A stretch of 64,000 nucleotides of DNA, taken from positions 15,160,526-15,224,525 of the forward strand of contig JADCRB010000016.1 of the NCBI GenBank assembly GCA_021464245.1, written 5' to 3'. Below are positions 47,609 through 57,703 of this stretch, piece after piece (within the stretch, counting starts at the first letter, position 1; every line of letters starts with the position of its first letter). Origin of the DNA: Carallia brachiata (Eukaryota > Streptophyta > Magnoliopsida > Malpighiales > Rhizophoraceae). The translations under genes and the position numbers were made by a program. The notes beneath the pieces are model-generated. The model searched no databases. It had not been told where the DNA came from and was given only the letters and a program-made list of their open reading frames with translations.

Positions 47609-48611
47609 GTGTTGTATTTAAAAATTTAAATAATGAGTTCAGCACAGCTCATAAGTTTAAGTACTATGGGCTATGAGCTCGTATCGTGTCATGCTTAAGT
47701 CGCTCACCGTACTATTCTTGGACTACTCACCGTGTCGTAGTTGGTCCACTCACTTTATCGTGTGTAAGCCATTGATCATGTCTAAACTGTAATATGCCTA
47801 AATAATTGATTATATTTAAATTAAATTGCGCTTATATCATTCATCGTGCTTAAATAGTATCATGCATTTTTATAAATAAATAAATATAAAATTTAAGTGA
47901 AAAATAAAAAATATTACTTTTTTATTATTAAATATTTAAAATTAAGATTTAAAATAACCAACTATAAAAGTGAAATATTAAATTTTATCCAAAAAAATAC
48001 AAACAAAATATTATATCACATATAATTTTTTGTTGAAATTTAAACAAATATATCATATAAATATTATTTATAACTTTTGTAATTTATGATTTAAGAAAAA
48101 AATAAATAAATAAACCCTTATAAAATGGTGATGTATTATATTCTATTAAATAAAAATTAAAAATAAAGAAAATATATAAATCATTGTAGTTAACTTGGTG
48201 AAAAAGTTGGTACTTTCATTCTCTTGAATTATAATTCAATGCTTGTTACTTACCCTTTTCATTTTAATTTTAAATAAAGTTAGTTTTAAAAGCGCTTGCT
48301 TGTTGCTTACTCTTCTTATTTTGATTTTAAACTTATTTTTTAAAAGGACTTGCTCTGGCCCGTTTATGGGTCGTATTTGGTCCGTGCCTGCATTCAGACC
48401 CTACCTAAACTCGGGTCTTGCCTGAACCCGATCTCATCATAGTCGTGTCTAGCCTGACCCAGGGGCTAAAAATATAAACTCAACTCAAGTCCTAACATTA
48501 GCTGTGTCCAACCAGAACTTTATACCATACAATGCGAGTCGTGCTTGACACAACCTATGCCAGGCTGGGTCAGGCCGACCCACGAGCCGTCCAACTCAAC
48601 TGACATGTCTA

Positions 48612-51350
48612 CTTATTATTATATAAGAATAAGAATCAATTGAATGCATTCTCTTATCGTGGAACTAAACTTTCATCTAAAAAAGATGTCGTCAAGTGAA
48701 TTAACCATGATTAACTGCGTCATAAGATCGAACTTAAGAACTTTAAGACAAACACATCCTTAAGATTCATCCTCGAACGCATTTCATTAAGTAAGACAGA
48801 ATTACCATAATTAAGATCATACTCGCAACTTGGGTTTGTCCCAAAAAAAAAAAATTTATTCGTCATCCAAGAAAAATAAAACCGTCAAACGAAATACTCT
48901 GCAACTCACGTAATATCATTTCTTTCATTAGCAGGTCTATATAATAAAATTTCGTGGGGGCAGTGGGTCAGCAAGTCATCGAGTCAATTATATTTTAAGA
49001 TTGCTTATTCAACGGACATAACAGAGCAGGTTGTGCCCAAGCTTGCAAGGCAAGCCATGTCCAGAGCCGAAGGCCGGAAAAAACATGTTGCTTTCTACTT
49101 ACGTTTTCTGCGTATTAACGCTAGATCTATTCAAGTTACAAATGACGTCTAAAAACTATTTTTTAAAAACAAATAATTTAAGTTTCTCATCGTAAAAGGT
49201 TGGATGTGCAATAACATCGATTGAATGTAAATAAACTGTCAAAATTTTTAATAACATCTTGTTATATATTTTATCAATTTTATCACACAACTAATTAATT
49301 TTGTTGTACGACCAATACCTTTTACTAAAAATATGAATTTTCAAAAATGAAAAAGAGTCCAGATGATGACTTGACTGCACATAAAATCTCCATCCATGTA
49401 CCCGAACCTCGTGGGAAATGGTTGCTCTTTCAGGTTGTTTTCAAAGCCATTTGATTGCAATGTCGCGTCACAATCTGATTGAATTAATTTGATGCAAAAT
49501 TGCAAAGCCTTTAGATTTTATTAAGCTTTCAAGTCCCGAGAGGACGAATCAAGTGGGAATATACTAGATAGCATCGGTATATACCTCACATTTTAGGAAA
49601 AATTGCAAAAACATTTTGCAAATCTTGCCAGATTTTGATCCATTTCACTACTGACTACAGCTACTTGGTTCCTTTGCGGACAACCCAAAGACACAAAGGT
49701 GTCAACTTTTGTCAAGCTAGGAGTGGAGCAAGAAATACGGACGCGTTTGAAGTGCATGCATTGTGTTGATGATAAAACTACGGCTGTAATTTCTTGATGT
49801 TGCTTGAGAAGTTTGAATCAAAAAATGGAGTTTTGGACCCAATTCGTAGATTTTGTCAAATCCAAACTATACCCTCTTGTTTGAATGTAAATTATACTTT
49901 TAAATTAATGTTTGAATATTTGTGGAGCCTGTGTCGCCTTTTCTTTTCGATTCATTTAGGTAATACAATTTTGTTATTTATTAGAGCCTTAAATGTAAGA
50001 AATTGAAAATAATCTCAGTAATATAAATCTCCATCCAAAATGAAGAGAAGAATTCTTGTGGTTTTGTGAGTTAGTATATATGATTGTTGCTCTTTGAATT
50101 GTATTTGTCGTGATGTGGTACTACGTATATGTCCATCTACTATTAAAAGAAATTTCTACTAATGAGTTTCAACTCACTAATATTAGAGTCGTTTCTAGTA
50201 TTTTGAATTTGAATTACAGTCAGAATTAATTAATAAAAAGAAAAGTAATTTTTGACTCATCCGAAAAAAGAATAAATTTTTAAAGGCACTCTATAGTCTT
50301 TCTGTTTCGAGGTAAACTTGAATTCTTTTTGTTGAAATTAATTCAGATTCATTATAAATTAGAATTTAGAGTTTTAGTAGAATTGAATTAATTTGTCATG
50401 TTTTCATTGTTAGAGTCGGAATATAAATTATTAATCTAATATATAAGGAATTGAGAGTCACATATTATTATATCGCTGGTGAGCATATTAGTTGAAAAGT
50501 TATAATTAGTGTGTACTTCTTATTATTAGTGTGTGACATTATTCAATATAATAAAGTTGTAGTGTTAAGTTAATTAAATCTAACACTTTTGATATTAATT
50601 TCATCTAAATAACTAGCTACAGGCATGTTTTGAGATAAGATTTTTTTTTTTTTTTTTTTTTTTTTGGTGATCTGAAGATAAGAATTTTCAAAGAAAACCA
50701 AGCGAGCACGATGAATAACAAAAGAAGGAATGGGATCCTAAAATGGGCAACGGACTAATTCTGTTAGCAGCAGGCCCCAGCCATGTGGGTTGAGTCTTGC
50801 ATTCACATTCATCTACTTTGACCAACTTGAGTGGTAGTTCTTACACTTCTGTAACCTAATTTGACGGCCAAGATCTTCTGACCGAGTAAAATCCGGATCC
50901 CAAATCTTTCTCCGGGGAACCCATGAACAACGTTGAGCGGAATGCGTAATTTACAATTGAGTTTTGTTACATTAACCAAAAAGATAATTTGACACTTGTT
51001 AATGCAAGTGAGTTACTAAATTTATAATTTAAAGTAAAATATAAAATTTGAAAGACGCTAAAAAAAAAACAAAAGCATGGAATAATGCTTCTCTTTACAA
51101 TATTTTTTGAAAACAAAAAACCCAGAAAAAAGTACAAATTAAAAAAAAAAACCAGTTTATGTTCAAAAAAGAGAAATTTAATTGAATTAAGTTCTTCCAC
51201 ATGATTAAAGTGAATATGCAATTATCGATATACAATAACTTATATCTTTTTTAATTAATTATTCAAAAAATTATATTATTTTAAAACTATTTAAAGAATT
51301 CAACAAATTTTCTTATGAATTAATTAAGTAATCGTGTTGGTCACTTTCAA
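48612..51350. other. intergenic DNA, no gene seen
   Basis: AT-rich. An oligo-T run lies near 50641-50665. No frame or splice pattern could be assigned. Confidence 0.45.
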
Positions 51351-54288
51351 GCATGCTTGATCACGTTTGATGAAAACATGCCTGGAGTGTCTCACGGAGA
51401 GATCTGCGGCGCCGCTGTATAGAATCCCCACCTCTCTTCCCCCCACCACGTAACGGAGCGGATACCGATTTTCGAATTTGGCGCCAGAAAGTCTTTAAAC
51501 GGTCAAAAAGAAAACACGTGGCGGGATTTCCAACAAAAAAATTGTACCGAAAAACAAAAAAACAAGAAAAGGAATTTCTGACAAGTGACAACTGTGCTGA
51601 CAACTAGCAATTCATGTACCTCGTTAACCGGTGAATCGATGCATTACTCCCTAACTACTACCTGTTTTGGGTTGTCCATCCCTCTCAGCGATTATGATTT
51701 TATTATTATTTTTTTAAAATCATTGTCATAAATGCAAATAAATACAAGAAATTTTTTTACTATATACAAAATATTTAGTACTTATATAAATAATATTTTA
51801 TATAATATGTAAAGTGTTTTTTTATGAAATCCTTAAGTATTTAAAAATTATATTAAATTTTAATTAATTTAGAGTCTTGTCGAGTCGAGAAAGACTTATA
51901 AAAAAAAAAATTTCTCTTAACGTCTATTTTTTTCATATATAATATTTGAATTCAAATTTTTACTTAAGGAGCATCGAGTTTTATATTACTCTGGCCAATA
52001 GATATTGGTATACAACACATAAGTGATGTGGTATACAACACATAAGTGATGTGCATTAAAATATTATAAAATCAAGAAAAATTTCTTATATGTTACATAA
52101 AAAGTTTTCAAGTGTAGTATAACATACTTATCTATGGTATAAAATTATTTTATGTCTATTTGCATACATGAAATCTCATATTCACGGAATAGCACTCTAT
52201 TTTTTGTAAACGTATTTGAGATGATGTTTATAGAAAAATAGAAAAAAAAAGTGTTATAAATACAATGAAATATTTTTTTTTTTTATTGGGAGATTTGATG
52301 GGTTATGAGTTATGCAGTGATAGTAATTATTTTTATTATTATAAATTTTATATTTTTTTCTTAAAATTAAATTATAAAAGCTTAAAGATAAAGTTTTAAA
52401 TTCTTAACTACTAAAATATCTTTTTAGTGAAAAAACGATACAATGTTAATCATTTATGATTAGTTTAATAATATAATATATTTAAAATTGTGTGAACGTT
52501 CTTATATCATAAGTTTAGAATATTTCTAAGAACATTCTATATTTTAAGTGAAAAATTGTCGCTGTGAAGTGTTCTAGAGGCTTTTTGAATTTGTTTAAAA
52601 CAGATTTTTCTTTAATAAAATATTAAAATATGAAATTTTCTATTTTTAGAATTTCATATATAATTGAAAGCCAATTGTTGGGTTGGCCCCGCTGGAGATT
52701 TCAAATCTATTTATACTTGGTTTTAGCTGGAGCTAAAAAGGGACCCACCGACCAAACGATGGAGCTGTAATCCAACGTGTCATCAACTCACCATTCCTTA
52801 CCGCCTCGCGCATTAACCCTTCGACAGTGCCAAAAGCCACGGAACTGTACTGTTTCCTTTATTGGAAAAACCTTCTTTATTAAAGGAAAAAAAACTTTAA
52901 TAAGAGCTTTACATTAAAAATTTTTTAAAAAATTCAAAATAAAATCATGTGTTAATGCTCATTTTTTATAATTTTATCATGTAATTATATTTTAATTAAT
53001 ATTAAAATAATTACATAATTTATTTAAAATATCTAAAAATTTATTTAATTTTTTAAAATTTAATTAGCTAACGCTATATATTTATTTTATTTTTTTTTAT
53101 CGAAGAATCTTACCAAAACTCTTTGTTTTTTTTTAATTACGGAAACCAGCCTTGAATCGCTCGCCCAGCTTTCCCACACCAACAACAGAAGGCACAACAA
53201 CGACGTCGTCTCCACGTCGAAAATTAGCCTGCTCTCTGAAAAAGAACACGGCGTGGGGCCCAACCTTGCTTTTATCAATGTGGATTTTTCCCCGTGACGA
53301 CTTTGGCCCATGCCGCCCCCCACGATCACGCCCCCAACTGCCTACGGCACCGCCGTCCCCTTTTTGGCGGGTACACCACCATCTTCCCGCCCACATTATT
53401 CGAACAAAGATCTTTACTTGGAAACTCTCTCATTCTTTTAACATAATTAATATAGATATTTTGTAAAAAATAAAAAATATATATAGATATTTTGTTCAAA
53501 TATCTTAATTTTATGTTTGAATTTTGTTAATTTTGTTCTGAATCTTTAACGTCATCTCCTTTATAAAAAAGAAAGGTTTATTATGTTTCATGAATTTATT
53601 GAAAATTTAAAAAATAAGTGTATACTGTAGGATAAAGACTCACTTGAATTTTTAACTCAATCTTATTTAAAATTATAAATATATAAAACAAAAAAGGTAA
53701 GTAAATTGTGGAATTAATAAGAAGCAACGATCCCGTGAGATGTAATAATAACGGAGAGTATGGGGAGCTTTATTTATTGTTATTTGGTCGTTATTGTTTT
53801 TATTTAATGCAGTGGGGACCTGGGAAAGTGCCACGTAGTAAGGGGGGGCCAATCGTGACCGGAGACAACGGACCAACCGGAGAACGTGTTTTCTGACAGG
53901 CCTGCACGTGATCGTCAGACCGCGGCGGGCAAAGTGGGGCCCAAAGCTGTTGACATTGTTAGATGTCCGAAAGGGTGGCTTCCACGTCTACGCTCCATAT
54001 CTTTCTCTGACCAATTGAATGCAAGCACGTGACATGCAGAACACGTCATGTATGAAATTACCAATTTGTCCTCCCACGCCCGGTTGTGGCCGCTCCGTGC
54101 CGTTTGAACCTTTTTCGATTTTTTTGCCCGCGAAGAACAGAATGCAAACGGGAAAAAAAAAATAATGAAAAATGGAGATTATCTAGCGGAAGATGGGACC
54201 GACTCCTAATATCACGAAACATTTTTCTCCAAAGTCCAAACCAAAAGGAACAAAAAAAAAATTTAAGGGAAGCTTTAATAATTAAGAT
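51351..54288. other. intergenic DNA with GC-richer, ACGT-core-containing patches
   Basis: Patches at 51390-51530, 53150-53400 and 53800-54080 are GC-rich and hold CACGTG/CACGT words (for example AACACGTGGCGGG near 51513 and AGCACGTGACATG near 54025), but no gene could be tied to them. A 23-bp exact tandem duplication lies at 52007-52052. 52280-52440 looks like the short interspersed family at 56000-56110. Confidence 0.4.
52007..52052 (+). repeat. 23-bp exact tandem duplication
   Basis: GGTATACAACACATAAGTGA followed by TGT occurs twice head to tail with no change. Confidence 0.9.
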
Positions 54289-54774
54289 TTACATTGTGTT
54301 TGGGAGAGAGAAAGGAGAGGAGGGAGAGAAAAATAAGATAATTAAGGTAAATTATTATATTTAGTAAATATTTGAAAAGTGAAGAAGAATAAAATTTTTA
54401 ATTCTGTTAATTCTCTCTACCTCATAAAAATCAATCCTCTTAAAAATGAAAAAAATTATTAATTCTCCTACTAAATTTATTAAATGACTTAATTATCTCT
54501 CACATAATTTCAAAATTATAATTTTACCTAAAAAAATATTAAAATATAATTTATTATAAAAGATAAAATTATTATTCCAATACATTTTATTTTCCTCTCT
54601 CTTATTTTCCACATTTTTTCAAATAAAAGAATTTATAATTTTTCTTCCTCTCATCACTTCTTTCCAAACACAAAAGAAAATAAAAAAATATTACTCTATT
54701 CTAATAATCATTTCTTTTATTTTCCTTTCTGTTACTTTCCTTTCTCTTAAAAATTTTATCCAAATACAATTTTA
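54289..54774 (+). mobile_element. Tourist-like (PIF/Harbinger) MITE, copy A
   Basis: The element is 54292-54771 (480 bp), with target duplication TTA at 54289-54291 and 54772-54774. Left end CATTGTGTTTGG and reverse-complemented right end AATTGTATTTGG agree at 10 of 12 positions. The inside is purine-rich on the left and pyrimidine-rich on the right, as expected for a long hairpin-forming MITE; there is no frame. Confidence 0.75.
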
Positions 54775-56132
54775 AAGTTTTCATTTTAAAGGCCTTAGAC
54801 TTTTTAATCTTATGAGAGAGTATGTGAGTTTATCAAAATGAGATTTCTCTATTATCTAATTTGCAGTAGAAAGAAATTTCTAATGTGAAAAATAAAAGAG
54901 AATAATAAATAATTCGGCGTAGTAATTTTGATTATCATGCCTCTAAATGCATTCATTTAATTGGTTTACTTTAAACTTATAGTACGGCGACTAAGTTTGC
55001 ATTACACCACTTGAGTTAAGAAACAAAAATGAGTTAACCATACGTCAAGAAACTATTTAATCTGAAAAATTAAATTGTTGGTTTGGTTATAAGAATTAAT
55101 CACATATTAAATTCTAACTCTATCTCACGTGTAAGGCTATTGAGCTCTGCATCTTTTTGAATTCAAAAATTTTCAATTATAGATTAGTAAGTACTATGTT
55201 AAGAAGTTATTTAATTTAAAAGTTCGAGTTGTTAGGTAAGTGTCAAAAATGAATTGCATATAAACTTTTATTAATACAATGCTTTAACTTAATGGTTAGA
55301 ATTAAGATTGTGGACTCTTTTTTTTTGGACAAAGATTGTGAACTTAGAGCTTAGAAGACTTCCAAGCTCAAATTTCATATTTATGTACATCATAACATCA
55401 ATTTGCAATGCCTTAATTATTTTTCTTTCTTCAAAGGTCATATGCCAATATTGGACAAGATTTGTTTACTAAAAGATGATGATAATTAAAGGTACTAAAA
55501 CATATTTTATGATTGAAAACAAAAGAAGTACCCAATTATCAATGAACTTCGTTCTACAAATTTCTTTAGTCTTTACTCTTGTTACTAACTAGACCAATCA
55601 ACTTGGTTAGGCTAAAAAATGAACGATGAGCTAGAAGTTTACAAATAATGCTTAAATTAAAGAATTTGAATGCCTTTGCCACTTCCAAGGCTTTCACACG
55701 GTATTTAACAAAAATCTATGGACTGGAAACATCAAACATACCTTCAACAGTTAAAACCATATTCTTGCCTCTGTCTTCAAGCCGCCAGTTTTGTTTTTTT
55801 CTTTAATTTGTGCCGAAACAATCTCACACAGGTCTCTAGGCGTAGGGAATATACAGAGATGTATGTTCGATTTTTTTTTTAATCATCAGGAATTATTGCT
55901 AGATTAACATTTAATAATAATTGAACTGTACCTAATCTCTCTTGAAGAAGAAGTACGATTTTTTGTTGTTTTTGAAATTTAGTTTTTTTTTTTTTGTTGA
56001 GAGGATGATTCAACTATAAATTATATAATAAAAATAATTTTTTTATCGTTCATAAATCTCGTAATTTTTTCATAAAATCAGAACTTAAGGATAAAAATTT
56101 AAATATTAACTACTCAAGTATTACTTGAATAC
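54775..56132. other. intergenic DNA between the two Tourist-like MITEs
   Basis: AT-rich DNA without a gene. 55995-56115 resembles the short interspersed repeat at 36565 and 61570 (CAACTATAAATTATATAATA-type phrase). Confidence 0.4.
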
Positions 56133-56584
56133 TAACACTATATTTGGACAAAATTCTCAAGAGAGAGAACATAAAGAGGGAGAAAAGTGAAGGAGAGAAT
56201 CATTGAATTAAATTAATATTTTTTATCCTCTCTCGTGTGTTTGGAAAGAAGTGATGAGAGGAAAAAAAATTTAAATTCTTTTATTTAGGAAAAGGTAAAA
56301 GGTGATGAGAAGAAAATAAAATATATTAAAAAAATAATTTTACTTTTTATAATAAATTATATTTAAATATTTTATTTAAGTAAAATTATAATTTTTAAAT
56401 TATGCCAGAGATAATTGATTAGTCAAACAACTTTTTTTTAATTTTTGGGAGAAGTAGTCTTGATGTGTCAAAGATGATTAATGAAATTAAAAATTTTCTT
56501 CTCTTATACTTTTCAAATATTATTTTAATACAATAATTTATTATAATTCTCTTATTTTTTTTTCTTTTTCCAAACATAATGTAA
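56133..56584 (-). mobile_element. Tourist-like (PIF/Harbinger) MITE, copy B
   Basis: The element is 56136-56581 (446 bp), with target duplication TAA at 56133-56135 and 56582-56584. Ends CACTATATTTGG and (reverse-complemented) CATTATGTTTGG match the copy A termini. A TTTTTATAATAAATTATATT-type phrase in its centre has a counterpart in copy A in the other orientation. Confidence 0.75.
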
Positions 56585-56979
56585 AACTTTGGTTAATGGT
56601 TATTTAGCTGGAGGATGCGCTGACAATGTATCTTGGAGGGGAGCGGTGGGAGCCGCATTGAATTTTAACAAAAACGATAAGGGTAAAAGTGGGACAAAAT
56701 TTCAGTTACGAGCTTTGAGTGTAAAAAGCAAAAAAGATCCGGCTTGCGAGAATTACAAAGGAACCCATAAAAGAAAAGAAAAAACAAAACAAAACAAAAC
56801 ACCGGCGAAAAAGTGACGGAGAAAAAGCCGATTAAGGGGGTGGGAGCGGTGGCGTTAGTGCAGACGTCATGACTCCCAGACGGCAAATCTCAAAACTTAA
56901 TAACCAAGCCATCTAAAAAAATAAATAAATAAATAAATAAACCTTTATTACAAAAGATAAATTAAAAAAGTGCGGGTCC

Positions 56980-57346
56980 CAGAAATGTCCACGTGGACGG
57001 CCCCCATTAATTAGGCATCAATCAACTGTCCACCAATCACCATTGAGTCGAAAGCAAGCAAAGGACACTACGTCTACTGACGTGGCGTCCGAGCTGGACT
57101 TCTGAGCGACCAAGATTGGATGAAGCGACACGTGGAATCAGCTTTGCCTGGGCAGCATCTCGGTCAGGCGGGCTGGTCTTTTTACGGGCAGGCATCACAC
57201 ACGCCATGTGCCCCGCCTTTGCTTATAGGCGTGGCTGGCTTCGCCATGACTTAATAATAAATAAATTAATTAATTAAAAATAAAAAAAATCAACTTAAAA
57301 AGGGAAATAAAATAATGGGATATAAATTAAAAGGGAAATATATATA
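56980..57346 (+). promoter_or_regulatory. promoter of the ACR8-like gene: ACGT-core elements and TATA box
   Basis: A 12-bp perfect palindrome GTCCACGTGGAC lies at 56987-56998 (G-box core CCACGTGG). TGACGTGGC is at 57078-57086 and ACACGTGG at 57128-57135. A TATATATA box is at 57339-57346 with a GA-rich leader following. G-box/ABRE sites are bound by bZIP (ABF/AREB) and bHLH factors, and clustered ABREs usually mean abscisic acid response. The Arabidopsis ACR8 transcript is reported, from memory, to respond to abscisic acid. Confidence 0.55.
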
Positions 57347-57395
57347 CCCCACAAGACGTGGAGGAAAGGCAGAGACAGAGAGTTAAGAACAGAGC

Positions 57396-57494
57396 ATGCT
57401 TTGCGCTTGGCTTGCAAAAGTTATCAAAATTCTAGAGAGAGAAACGGTAAGAAATAGAGAGAGAGAGAGAGAGAGAGAGAGGTTGGTGGCTTGA
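57396..57494 (+). other. upstream open reading frame in the ACR8-like leader
   Basis: If transcription starts about 30 bases after the TATA box, the first ATG in the leader is 57396. It opens a 32-codon frame (MLCAWLAKVIKILERETV, then Arg/Glu from the GA repeat) ending at TGA 57492-57494, about 210 bases before the main start. It could lower translation. A leader intron cannot be excluded. Confidence 0.35.
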
Positions 57495-57703
57495 GGTGTT
57501 AATGGAGATTTAGGCCAAGAAAAGAGATATTTTTTTTGCTGATTTTTGAGGGCTTGTTTATATGGCATTGATTTTCGTTCTGGATCTTTGAATTCATCGT
57601 TGCCAGGGTGGGTTTTCTGTTTCAAGTAGTTGTTTCCTTTTGTTGTTTCGCTTTTCGGGGGGGTTTATAAAAACCAGAAGACAAGCAAAAAGGAAGAGCA
57701 ACA

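Larger units (their letters stand above)
38819..47613 (-). mobile_element. complete Ty3/Gypsy LTR retrotransposon, Tat lineage, mutated
   Basis: The element is 38824-47608 (8785 bp), bracketed by the 5-bp duplication GTGTT (38819-38823 and 47609-47613). It is read on the minus strand: 5' LTR 46811-47608, PBS-like site, ORF1, repeat spacer, pol (RT, RNase H, second archaeal-type RNase H, integrase), a homeodomain frame, PPT, then 3' LTR 38824-39618. RT before integrase makes it Ty3/Gypsy, and the extra RNase H ahead of integrase is the mark of the Tat group. The LTRs differ at about ten sites in the first 180 bases by eye, mostly transitions. Pol carries several in-frame stops, so the copy cannot move by itself. 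Confidence 0.93.
38724..48611 (+). mobile_element. hAT-like non-autonomous element interrupted by the Gypsy insertion
   Basis: The left part is 38724-38823 and the right part 47614-48611. The ends are TAAACATATCAAATATGG on the left and, reverse-complemented, TAGACATGTCAGTTGAG on the right, similar to the TAG(A/G)-type ends of a common plant hAT family rich in GGCC/GGTC words. Joining the halves gives about 1.1 kb without coding capacity. No clear 8-bp target duplication survives, so the outer limits are approximate. It must be older than the Gypsy element nested inside it. Confidence 0.45.

Noticed and set aside
53087..53466. GC-rich frames on both strands near 53.2 kb
   Set aside because: Overlapping frames in all phases of a short GC-rich patch with Pro/Arg/Gly bias; none has a domain.
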